Made by a program: the position numbers and the translations under genes
Shown: positions 24,201 to 31,900 of the stretch, in pieces
How the letters are laid out: every line of letters begins with the position of its first letter
Numbering within the stretch: the stretch's first letter is position 1
Origin: Anadara kagoshimensis
Lineage: Eukaryota > Mollusca > Bivalvia > Arcoida > Arcidae
Length of the DNA: 64,000 nt
Direction: 5' to 3'
Assembly (NCBI GenBank): GCA_021292105.1
Contig: CM037862.1
Location: 27,440,798 to 27,504,797 of the forward strand
Notes under the pieces: model-generated
The model's input: only the letters and a program-made list of their open reading frames with translations
Told to the model about the DNA's origin: nothing
Databases searched by the model: none

Positions 24201-24403
24201 TGCGATATTCCGATTTTCTTTAAAATACGATTTTATAATGATTACAATCAGTTTTCATAAAGATTGAATTATTGCCTTATTTTTTGCGACATTATTATAT
24301 AGTGTTTAAAAATGTTTTAAATACTCGTTTCAGGTTACCGAATGTTTTCGAGGAGAAAAAACCAGCATACATTTCTACTGCTAGGTCCACCCCTGTCAAC
24401 TGA
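1084..24403 (+). CDS. Gene 1: large modular repeat protein of unrecognised family (24 exons, 5' partial)
   Basis: I reconstructed this gene by hand from GT-AG sites and reading-frame continuity. Exons: 1084-1143, 5528-5608, 6156-6207, 6707-7648, 8295-8379, 8827-9470, 9831-9840, 10340-10660, 12138-12272, 12855-12989, 13759-13841, 15805-15872, 16142-16189, 16531-16576, 17095-17160, 17484-17647, 18207-18333, 18952-19077, 19657-19769, 20491-20565, 21129-21214, 22691-22907, 23443-23720, 24334-24403. They total 4032 nt, an exact multiple of three, with no internal stop and a final TGA at 24401-24403. The first visible exon has an acceptor and no ATG, so the true start is upstream. Module order by residue: about 67-365 five RTKSGR repeats; 408-622 three GGTR/YHS repeats; 626-732 acidic then K/R-rich helix; 733-822 two copies of a GLISP.SDWT unit; 926-1343 conserved C-terminal region with a degenerate EF-hand-like segment. 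No signal peptide or membrane helix is visible, so an intracellular scaffold or filament-like role is only a guess. Least certain junctions: the 10340 acceptor, the 10660 donor (gttcgt) and the 10-nt microexon. Confidence 0.8.
1405..1575. repeat. Interspersed repeat family A copy
   Basis: Contains 'gaccaggtgctcaggaaggg' and 'cctgtctagccag', same orientation as the 745-962 copy. The short ORF across it is incidental. Confidence 0.6.
2560..2878. mobile_element. Short TIR element with 5-bp target duplication
   Basis: Starts CAGTGGCGGATTTAAGGGG and ends CCTGGATCCGCCCCTG, which are imperfect inverted repeats. It is flanked on both sides by the direct repeat gaggt (2555-2559 and 2879-2883). The inside is GA microsatellite plus G/C homopolymers. 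Confidence 0.65.
2616..2660. repeat. (GA)n microsatellite
   Basis: Imperfect GA run inside the 2560-2878 element. Confidence 0.9.
3608..3655. repeat. (CT)n microsatellite
   Basis: Uninterrupted CT run in the first visible intron of gene 1. A 27-base T run lies nearby at 3286-3312. Confidence 0.95.
3931..4492. mobile_element. MITE-like element, family B, longer copy
   Basis: The left end 'cctgtcaaaagtttaacact' matches the family B terminal repeat. The right end is a decayed inverse (ttttggacagg). It is larger than the 183-390 copy, perhaps through internal insertion. It lies in the intron between exons 1084-1143 and 5528-5608. Confidence 0.5.
5901..5951. repeat. (CA)n microsatellite
   Basis: CA run with one G interruption, in the intron between exons 5528-5608 and 6156-6207. 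Confidence 0.95.
6290..6500. mobile_element. SINE fragment, family D
   Basis: Shares 'cttatatcgagacgt.gc', 'tataggcgaaa' and 'ggtcctcgtttattttaagt' with the fuller copy at 19840-20123. The tRNA-like end is missing. Intron before the RTKSGR exon. Confidence 0.6.
6707..7648 (+). CDS. Gene 1 exon with five RTKSGR[LM]IEK repeats
   Basis: One 942-nt exon, unusually long for this gene, encodes five tandem repeats starting at about 6712, 6889, 7063, 7246 and 7432. The spacing is 59, 58, 61 and 62 codons. Each repeat opens with K.[IV]KT[YM][VI]RTKSGR[LM]IEK, then a hydrophobic strand and a [SD]xxDY/EEY turn, then a (D/N)xxxLKKY helix, and closes with a tryptophan in an acidic context (for example IEGW, LESW, IEDW). 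Copies alternate between a TM.RTKSGRL form and a TY.RTKSGRM form, which suggests that a two-repeat unit was duplicated. I know no named domain with this signature. The intron phase is 1 on both sides. An interior frame on the opposite strand is also open but is only a shadow of the lysine-rich codons. Confidence 0.9.
8827..9470 (+). CDS. Gene 1 exon with three GGTRHV / ADGTYSDSESYHS repeats
   Basis: A 644-nt exon. After a Lys/Gly-rich start (KGKKGKKGKGKG) it carries three copies of a unit of about 55 residues: a Ser/Tyr patch (YSYKS, HSYYS, HSYFS), then GGTR.V, a basic run, then ADGTYSD.ESYHS (in the third copy an IGYGEAEDYHS variant), separated by arginine/lysine clusters. The paralogous exon in gene 2 (29491-30197) has the same order. 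The Ser/Tyr patches beside basic runs would suit regulated phosphorylation, but that is inference. The region is low in complexity and codes through several overlapping frames. The chosen frame is the only one continuous across both splice sites and shared with the paralog. Confidence 0.88.
9831..9840 (+). CDS. Gene 1 ten-nucleotide microexon
   Basis: The ten bases ATTCTGACAG lie between a strong pyrimidine-rich acceptor (ctttctttcag) and a gtaagt donor. They convert phase 1 to phase 2, which the neighbouring exons require, and add Asp-Ser-Asp. A separate microexon candidate in gene 2 at 30445-30460 does the same phase conversion at the equivalent place. Confidence 0.6.
10340..10660 (+). CDS. 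Gene 1 acidic/basic helical linker exon
   Basis: Encodes a Lys/Gly-rich start, an acidic patch (DESTDDDDVDLSKMTEEEKK) and a long K/E/R helix ending in REKYGDKYDEIM. The paralog exon 32051-32243 keeps DVDLS.MTEEEKK..YF and KRREKYG.KYDEIM. An in-frame TAA lies at 10668-10670 just past the exon. I end the exon at 10660 because that leaves phase 2, which the next exon (12138) needs and which the gene 2 paralog also uses. The donor (gttcgt) is weak, so some retained-intron product ending at the TAA is possible. Confidence 0.65.
10661..12137 (+). other. Gene 1 intron, nothing recognised
   Basis: About 1.5 kb of AT-rich sequence without a repeat family, hairpin or alternative exon that I could support, apart from the in-frame TAA at 10668-10670 next to the donor. 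Confidence 0.5.
12138..12272 (+). CDS. Gene 1 GLISP.SDWT exon, copy 1
   Basis: A 135-nt exon encoding a KKKEKLKEK helix, then REKGLISPSSDWTIDSD. It has the same length, phases and motif as the next exon (12855-12989: ERGLISPGSDWTLDSD), so the pair arose by duplication of a single exon. Both have phase 2 in and phase 2 out, so either could be skipped or repeated without breaking frame. Confidence 0.85.
12855..12989 (+). CDS. Gene 1 GLISP.SDWT exon, copy 2
   Basis: A 135-nt exon homologous to 12138-12272. Acceptor 'attgcag', donor 'gtatgc'. It encodes a charged helix (KKEKEKKKKIQEMIE) followed by RGLISPGSDWTLDSDGE. It is symmetrical (phase 2/2), so splicing in or out keeps the frame. Confidence 0.85.
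13034..13185. repeat. Interspersed repeat family A copy (inverted)
   Basis: Contains 'gcttacccttccggagcacc' and the 'tctagctaaacagg' lead. It lies in the intron after the second GLISP.SDWT exon of gene 1. Confidence 0.65.
15256..15284. repeat. (AAT)n microsatellite
   Basis: AAT run in the intron 13842-15804. Apart from this run I see nothing structured in that 1.96-kb intron. A second AAT run that inverts to ATT (a hairpin) is at 15994-16034. Confidence 0.9.
17484..19077 (+). CDS. Gene 1 conserved region: LGIDPSLS and KRGG modules (3 exons)
   Basis: Exons 17484-17647, 18207-18333 and 18952-19077 encode in turn a GADGKIRLK / DEELRRLGIDPSLSKKEIAK segment, an acidic linker ending in DLDIDT, and a KGKRRVNVKMKRGGEAL module ending in DLDETG. 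Gene 2 exons 35832-35992, 36571-36700 and 37067-37198 match these with identical phases (LRKLGIDPSLSN.EIAKRLK; DLDLTT; RRVNVLFKRGG; LDETEG). The LGIDPSLS..EIA stretch looks like a small helical fold, and its strong conservation between paralogs suggests that it matters functionally. Confidence 0.85.
17812..18025. repeat. Interspersed repeat family C copy
   Basis: Family C runs 'attataccagttttaatttt', a GCACTAGAC...TAGTGC hairpin, 'ggaccaaaattatgaaacca' and 'catgagggagtatacctta'. This copy lacks the first half of the hairpin. An ORF of 61 codons through it is not a gene. Confidence 0.6.
19657..21214 (+). CDS. Gene 1 conserved region: AFVVEDDD to CERVT (3 exons)
   Basis: Exons 19657-19769 (113 nt), 20491-20565 (75 nt) and 21129-21214 (86 nt) are exactly the lengths of gene 2 exons 37834-37946, 38479-38553 and 39071-39156. 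Conserved peptide landmarks are HY[RK]LV.P.KI..YA.AFVVED, ALD..Q.L, DEAT and FRMFAVIS.LCERVT. The 21129 acceptor lies inside a 97-bp tandem duplication, so a decoy acceptor sits just upstream. Confidence 0.88.
19840..20123 (-). mobile_element. tRNA-derived SINE, family D, most complete copy
   Basis: The right end, read on the - strand, is tRNA-like: A-box 'tagctcagttggtagagtgc' and B-box 'ggttcgatccc'. The body carries 'cttatatcgagacgtcgcca' and 'ggtcctcgtttattttaagt'. It is a pol III type SINE within a gene 1 intron, not a working tRNA. Confidence 0.75.
20944..21137 (+). repeat. 97-bp tandem duplication carrying a 3' splice site
   Basis: Two near-identical copies, 20944-21040 and 21041-21137. 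Each contains the pyrimidine tract, the 'ctcatttgtag' acceptor and the first nine exon bases (GTTTTGAAT). The second copy feeds exon 21129-21214. Use of the first acceptor (21032) would meet an in-frame TGA after 12 codons. Confidence 0.9.
21252..21400. repeat. 149-bp imperfect palindrome
   Basis: The left arm 'gtaaatacatggtcattgac' is mirrored by 'gtcaatgaccatgtgtttac' at the right. The centre pairs 'cgtgtagaaagc' with 'gctttctacacg'. It would form a long hairpin in DNA or in the gene 1 pre-mRNA. Confidence 0.8.
21403..22040. mobile_element. TIR element with CRE-like palindromes
   Basis: Starts TTATCCTGCAAC and ends GTTGCAGGATAA, perfect 12-bp inverted ends. Inside are two TGACGTCA sites (21508-21515 and 21935-21942). 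The second is the centre of a perfect 20-bp palindrome (21929-21948). It abuts the 149-bp palindrome, so the two may be one composite element. Intron of gene 1. Confidence 0.55.
22165..22375. repeat. Interspersed repeat family A copy (inverted)
   Basis: Contains 'gtagctagctaaacaggagg' and 'cttacccttccggagcaccc'. It lies in the intron before gene 1 exon 22691-22907. Confidence 0.65.
22691..24403 (+). CDS. Gene 1 C-terminal EF-hand-like region and stop (3 exons)
   Basis: Exons 22691-22907 (217 nt), 23443-23720 and 24334-24403. Landmarks: LSKHLLE, RKMDLYKSMFY, ESLRIELIAGGLNW, then QPNMYMEISFLDY, VPLFLSMHDNI and NPLG.PLKK. The QPN....ISFLDY stretch sits where an EF-hand loop would, but the first position is Q, not D, and the central Gly is lost here (M), so calcium binding is unlikely. 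In the 73-residue segment coded by the 217-nt exon I counted 45 residues identical to gene 2. TGA stop at 24401-24403. Possible AATAAA signals at 25007 and 25465. Confidence 0.85.
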
Positions 24404-27400
24404 AGATACGAAAAAAGAAGACTTTGTACAACCGACAACGTTTCAAAATCGTAACTGTTACAGTGGTTGATGCATGAACCTATGACGTTTCGAAATCGTA
24501 ACTGTTACTTTGGGCGATGCATGTTCATGTTATCCATTAATTGTTCTCATTACATAAGTAATGTCAAAGTATTTGTATCAATCCTGACATTGTTTATGAA
24601 ACCACCCATTTTGTAATGATGTCTCATTTAAAGAAAATCTGACATTTGTTGCAACTTATATCAGCATGTATGTTCCTGTATAATTCAAAGAGTATAATCC
24701 TATCGACAGTGTTTAATACAAATTTTAAAGTTTTTTTAAGCCTGAAATACTGCATAACTATCAAAATCAAATGTTAAACTAATCAATTAAAAGATTTGTC
24801 ATGTAAACTTTCTTAACTTTTACTACAGATATTTGGCAAATCTTGATTAAGCTTTGACAAGTTATTTGAACTTTTAGACGTTGTGTAAAAATCGGTAGTT
24901 AGCTAAACAGTTTTCTAGGCATTTAGAAATTGTGTCATATTGCATGTTTATAGTTTTTTAATGAATTTTTCAAACATTGATACATGTTTGTTCATTTCAT
25001 TTAAAAAATAAAATAAGTATGACATGACTGGAAATGACATAGTGCTTAAAAGTAGCATGCTCGTAGAGTAATTTGCAGATATTTTGTCTATAAGTTGAAT
25101 GTATAAAGCTTTACCAGAGAGATAATATAATTTATCCCGATAATGTGCCAAAGTGTAAAATAGTTATATACTTATGTTTAATAATGTGTGTATTTTTTAT
25201 TGTTATTTCTACGTTTGTATTAGTCATCTATCATCTACTTGTCTATTTATTGTACATTGTATATTCCCATTTCAATAATTAGTTCTCAGGTTCATTTGCT
25301 TGTTTCATATGCGATATTGTTACTTGAACTCGGTACAAGTATTGTTTTTTATTTACCAGCCAAAATATTTTTATTGTACCCATAATTAAAAGTATGTAAA
25401 ATATGGTACAATCTTGATTTTTTTTTCAAATTCACTCACCTGTTGTGTTTGTACAGGAGATAGAAATAAATTGAAAATTACATTTGGCAAATGAAAAGCA
25501 TAACATTAAGAGTAAATGTACATTGTACATGTACATTCACTTTCTAAATTGACCAAGTACCAAATATTTCATTAGAAGAGTAATTGTCTAAATTAATCAT
25601 TTATTTTTTATAATTATTTTTTTCAAATTACATATTTGTCTTTTTAAACGTTTCCGTTTTAAAAAAACTATATTATCTATAAATTTATTGGAAGAAAAGT
25701 TATATTGATTTTACATTCAGGATAACTAACATTTTGAGAAAATTAAAATTAATTAAAAAATTATATATATTTCTGTTTCAAACGCTCTGACGTAGTATCT
25801 ATCAATTTATCGGATGAAAAGATATAAAGGATTTCGTATATTCAGGATAGCTAACAATTTTGAGAATACAAACGTGCTTCGTTTAAAATTAAATATAATT
25901 GTATTTTGTTTTTTAATCGTTTCCGTTTGAAAGCCTCTGAATTATCATCTAATAATTATTTGGATAAAAAGATATAATGGGATCCACATATTCAGGATAA
26001 CTAACACTTTTGAGAATGTAAATGTGCTTCATTATCTAAAAATCATTTGTAATCAGTTCTTAAATTTTTAATGTACCTCTTCCTGACTTTCATGCTTTGT
26101 TGCTGAATGATAATTTTTGTCATGTATTTATTTTTGCTTTGTTTAAAAATGTTAAAGTTTTAAGTGAATTTAAGTTATTTATAGTATGCATTTGAATTGC
26201 AGGTTTGTTATATTCTGGTTATCAATGTTTTTGGTGCATACCTATTCAACTGTGATATGAAAAGATATTTGAAACAAATCAAGTTATAGGAGAAATATCA
26301 AACAAAATTAATATATTGTTAGATAACAATACATGTCAACAATCGAGAAATTGACATTCAATTTTGATTTTGTGTCGAAATGTAGCATGTTATTTGTAAA
26401 ATTAATATATTTTTAAGTGACTTAAAGTCATGCGACTCATGAAATTTTAGTTTTACATTTTGAAAAATCATCTTTTGATATTTGAATATTATATATTATA
26501 TATATGCACAACTTAAGTGTACACTTATATATTACTACGCAAGATGAATGTTCATGTTTCATTTATTTTAATGTTAATAAATTCATTCTTAAACATAAAA
26601 ATATTGTAATGGACAGGCATCAGAACATTTTTGTTTGGTTTTAATTTAACTTTTAAGAGACATGTTAATGACAATGAAAACAAATAAAAAAGTCGACCAA
26701 AACACAAATTTTAAGAGAGAGTATATCACTACCAATGGTAGTAGAATTATGAATCCATATGTCCTGATAGTTAAACAGTAAAATTGTCGGGTCATAATAG
26801 TATTTTCATATTTTTAGAAAGAATTGTAAAATTAAATATTGGTGTATTTGATTAATAAAACGATGGGCCAAGTGTAGAATATTTTAATAGTCTATCTGTC
26901 AGAAAAGTAGTCTGTAAGGAAAGTAACACTTTCCATGAATATGTTACACGTCCAAGTAGAAATTGTTGATCTCCATTCGTCCAAAAGGGGGCTGTAAATC
27001 TTGTCAAGGAGAATATGCGATTTCAAGAAGATAATCAATGCGTCATTAGATACGAGTAAAAACTATTGAACATATTGCGTAACCAAAGGCAACATCTGTT
27101 CTGTGACGTCTTATTGCGGGGAATACATTAAAATCATGAACACATATTGAAAATTTTCAAACAAGATTTACAAGTTTTTTTTGTTGTTGGATGTTTATAT
27201 TTCTCCTTTTCTTGTTTGTTTTTATATCTTTAAATGTGCCAATTTTACTTTTTTCCAAATCATTGTTTTTGTATTCTTGTATTAAACAATTAACTATGTG
27301 ATTTTGGAAATAAAACATGTTTAAATAAAACACATGTTATTTTTTTTCTTTCTGTGTTTTACAGTTTTCAGTTCTTTCAGTGCTTTAATTCATATATGAG

Positions 27401-28917
27401 ACCTGAAATATCCAAGTTACATTTAGTGTAGCACTAGCAACAGCTCATTCCTAAATGTCAAACTTTTCATTCACTCACTATCACTTACACTGTCTCAGTC
27501 AAGAATACCACGCCATAACCATCATCTAGACCACCAATGTCACATTGCATGTGTTTTTCTCAGACACTTCACTCTTGTAAATTTTCATTTCATCTGAGTT
27601 AATATACTAGTAATTATCACCCACACGTTTATGTATCGCTAGCTATCCATAGGAAATGTCACTGTTTCAATCTAAATGCACTGTTGCTATCAATTTCACT
27701 GTTTTTTTCACCATCGCTGCTGATTATATCAAAAAGTCGAATTCAGTATCACAAACTGGGTTTTGATAACCCAATATTGAATCAGTCATTATTCATAAAG
27801 TTTCGTCCTTCTAAATTTTGTTTGAACCTGGTGGATCGAATTGAAAGAATTTGGCGAGAAATATCTTTGGTTGATTATAGAATAAAGTTGCGTCTGACAT
27901 TGCCGTCTGTAATAAAGACGGTCACCGCTATCATGATAAGAAAAAAAAACATGAAGCCGTTACAAATTTATACGTGGAAAATGTATAGCTTTGTACCATA
28001 TTTAACGGTTTTCCGTTATTCTTGCTATAATTGATTGTGAAAATAAAGGCTTATTTAATACCGATTCTTCGATAATCTACCCTAAACTTGAGGAGCGGAA
28101 AAGAAACAAATTAGAAACGATGCAAATTAAACTTCTATGGCGGTCTGACATCAAAAATTGCTGCCGTTACTTTTAAAAGAAAAATCAGACGGGTTTTCCA
28201 TTGATCTTGATATAATGGATCATGCAAATCAAAGTTTACTACATGCCGCTTCTTCGATAATCTTTAAAACAACAGAGCGGAGCAAAACCAAATTTGATGA
28301 AGAAGATCCATCATGATGCGAATTAAAATACCGTGATTGCCTATAAATCTAAGATGGTCATCGTTACTTTTAAAGAAAAATATTAAATAAAATACAGATT
28401 CATGTATGGACTAAGATATTTCCATATGTAATATATAGAAAGTAGATGTTTAATTCTTTGATTAAGTTTTCCATAAGTAAGCTTTTTCAGCCAAGTCTCA
28501 AAATCTTCTAGAACAACTGGTTAAAAGTAATTCTATGTGTAAATAAAATGCTAGTTGAGAACAACTGGATCTTTCGTTAACATTCGTAGGGGTATAGGTA
28601 CCCTTGACGTGTGGCAGTATGTGATCAAACATTAAAGCTTTGTTTACAAACAGCAAACTGAAAACAAGAAAATGCTTCATATTCAAGCTTTACCGAATGC
28701 ACTACTGTCTTAAGCAACGTATAGCAATCTCTAAACAGATATCATTTCTTGAGAACTCGTAAGGTATCTTGGGATATTTTCTCAACCCACCTAGATGGTA
28801 ATGACACGAAACGAATGAGAAAAAATACCCTTAGACACATTAATGCAGAAATTAAATATGTAGCTGTGTTTGCTTGTTGTTTAGTTGACTGAAACATTAT
28901 GTTTTTATTTCTTTTAG
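24404..28917 (+). other. Gene 1 3' flank and gap before the first gene 2 exon seen
   Basis: No exon that I can support. AT-rich. It probably holds the gene 1 3' UTR, with AATAAA hexamers at 25007, 25465 and further on. A diverged triplication lies at about 25650-26045, and a diverged two-copy repeat of about 187 bp starts near 28065 and 28252. I looked for a copy of gene 1's RTKSGR repeat exon and found none. A promoter or 5' exons of gene 2 may be here but cannot be pinpointed. Confidence 0.5.
25650..26045. repeat. Diverged triplication in the gene 1 3' flank
   Basis: Three copies of a unit with 'tttccgttt', 'aaaagatataa.gg', 'cattcaggataactaaca' and 'ttttgagaa', at about 25650, 25780 and 25918. 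AT-rich, non-coding. Confidence 0.6.
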
Positions 28918-28957
28918 CAAAAAGTAACATAAGAAGAGGATCGAAGGTATATAAAAA
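28918..28957 (+). CDS. Gene 2 first recognisable exon (shortened homolog of gene 1 exon 8295-8379)
   Basis: A 40-nt exon with a 'tatttcttttag' acceptor and a gtacgt donor. In phase it reads AKSNIRRGSKVYKK, matching the start (AKAGQR) and end (KYKKK) of the 85-nt gene 1 exon, with the middle lost. Its phases (1 in, 2 out) equal those of the gene 1 exon, which supports it despite its small size. Confidence 0.55.
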
Positions 28958-31900
28958 GTACGTATACATCGACAAATACTAAATCAAATTTTTCTGGCGT
29001 TTATGTACCAAATCAGTTGATAAATTCTGTCATTTTAATTAAAAAAATGACTAGCAACGTTATTGCTGAATAATTTTCAAACATAAAAATAAATCTTACC
29101 TTTTTAAAACTATTGATAGATATTGTATTTTTCTATGAAACCGTATTAGCTTGTACTTCAAACACTCCTCGCCGTTGCGCGTTTTAACGGTAACTTGACT
29201 TGCACTTGGACACTGTTATGTGACCAATTTGTTTGTAATATCTTTATGTGACATTGTGACGTAACCTGTTTTCATGTACTATATAGAGTCGTCACACATG
29301 TATGCGCTTTGTATGCATTTATAAAGAGTGAATCCTGCTGAAAACGAAAATTTACCTTAATTTAATTCGAACGAGTCGTTGTAACTGACAAGAGCCTATC
29401 GATAAACAGAATATACAATTACCAATATTTATTTCAATATGACTTCCATTACACGATACTAGTAACTTTAAAGTAAATGATTAATTTTAGAGCTGGAATG
29501 ATGGCAACTGCTACAGTAAGAAGGGCAAGTAAAACCAATATAAAGGGATTGAAAGGAAATAAAGGTAACAAAGCTAAAGGTGGCGCGGCGGGTAAGGATA
29601 AAGCACGTATGAAGGCGGGAAAACGTAACACAGACAGCGACAGTGATTACAGTTACAGAAGTACTTACACTCCTGGAGGTACGCGGCATGTAAAAAGAAA
29701 AAAGAAAAACGCAGACGGCACATATGGTGACAGCGAATCTTACCACAGCAGCCAAGACGAGGATGGCGAAGCACGCCGAAGAAAACGACGTAGAGATAGG
29801 GATCATCTCAACAGTGCCCATAGTTACTACAGCGTGGTGAGTCCAGGTGGCACCAGACACGTACGGCGTCGGCGCAGACGTGAGGATGGTACTTATAGCG
29901 ACAGTGAATCATACCACAGCGCGGACGACAAGAAAGAGAAAAAAGAAGGGTCAGAATCAAAGGAAAGCAATGACATGGTAGAAGACGCCAGTAGTGTTAG
30001 CAGTGTCACAAGTGACAGTGGAGCAAGTAGTGAAGGTGATTACAGCTACGCAAGCGAAGTGAGTGAAGGCGGTACAAGGAGAACGGTGAAGAAACAGCGG
30101 ATAAGGGATAAAGATGGTAAAGTTATAGGATATGGAGCATCAAAGCCAACTAAGAGAGATCACCGAGAGGAAAAAGAATCGATTAAACCAAAGAGAGGTA
30201 AGTTGTGAATCTTGTTTATAACACGTTACGGTGTTATTCAAATTGAAACCTAATTTTATTGAAACCATTTAGATACCATTACCAAAAAAAAAAAAAAAAA
30301 CACAAAGAGAAACCGCTTTTATTATAAACAGCTAACGTTTTACAAATTTATCCTTCTCTTAAACAAGTTATGGATATTGCAAATGTGTTCATTATTTGTT
30401 TATCAATAGACAATGCCTGTGTGGTATCTTTTTTTCTCAAACAGGTTCCATTGTTGGAGGGTAGGCATTTCATTGCGTGTGTATTTCACCTCGAATTTTT
30501 TGATTGCGCAATTCTGCTAATTTCACCATAAAGTTTGTTTGCGAGTTTTAATTGATTGGACAAATTCAAGCAATTCACCAGATACATCATGTATTTTAAT
30601 TGTGAATTTTCACCTCGTTTTTCAATTTTGTGAAACTTCACCTTGTATTTTCAACCTAAATGTAATAAAATCTAAGTACATTTATGCTAATACGGATTTT
30701 TTTCAACTTTCACTGCACTGTTCATTTCTTGTGTGTATATTCAGTATTTTTTTTCACTGTGCATCACGATGTGGCACTGAAGTGCTTTGAAACTTCAAGG
30801 TATTTAAGTTTTATCAAACATTTTCAGATATTTCAATTTCAAGATAACAATGCAGTAACGTGGCTATATCAGGACATTCTCTTTAAATATTATCACTGCG
30901 GTAGCTCAGTTGGTAGAATGCTCGTTCCATCAGCGCAACAGTCAAAATGTCTGGACCTTCGCCTATAGCTGGCGACGTCTCGATATAAGTGAATATTCTT
31001 AACTAAGACCTTAACACAATGTTTATATCAGAGCACAGAACATTTTTATGTGTCGTCATCAATAAAACTCTTATTTTTTGATAAATCATTTGCTGCTTGC
31101 AAATAAATTGCTGACTTAAAATTTGAGGGCCGTCATCACAGTATTGTTGATAAGTTTGATGTATCTATGTCCAGGATTGCCCTGGGTATGTTTGATGTTT
31201 CATAGTTCCATGTTGCGTTCACTCAATTTTGATTACATTCGTGACGGGTGTAGCTAGCTAAACAGGAGGTGCTTACCCTTCCGGAACACTCGGTATTCCC
31301 TTAGTGGAAGTTCACGTGTCTAACCTAACTTGTCAGTTCCAAAGTTTTTACTTTGCTTCTGGATTGTGATTCGGACATGGATTAGTATGTTTGTTTATGA
31401 TTAATTTGTTTCGTTCCGAAAAATCCGAAAATGATCACAAAATTTTGAAAATAAATGACAATGTGAATATACTACAATTTCTTAATGATGAAGTACAAGT
31501 GTGAGGATTTGACATATCACTATAGATTAAATTTTACAAATATTTTGAAAATGTTTTAGTGACCTTGACCTCGATCAAAAGATCGGAGGTCCGACAATTA
31601 ATGGTGAAACAGACCCTAATGCAGCTACAGAAGGTAACAAAGAGGAAGAGGAAGTATGGCCAGGTAAATAATATACAAATAGGTTTTGATGATTATTTGA
31701 TAATCCGATTGAAATAAATATTGTTTATAAAGGGATGAATTGAAAGCAGTTTTACTGAGCATATAGCATGATATAAAATGCTTTTATAAATCAGATTATG
31801 TCAGTTTTCATAGTTTTTAATTTGGTTTTGGAATTGAGATTTGCGAATGCACTGGCCTGTTTGTGTTTGACAAAATAAAGCAGAAAATGCTAAACAAGTA

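Noticed and set aside
27684-28034. 116-codon ORF between gene 1 and gene 2
   Set aside because: No splice-site support, no resemblance to either gene's modules, and low-complexity AT-rich surroundings with a diverged local repeat.
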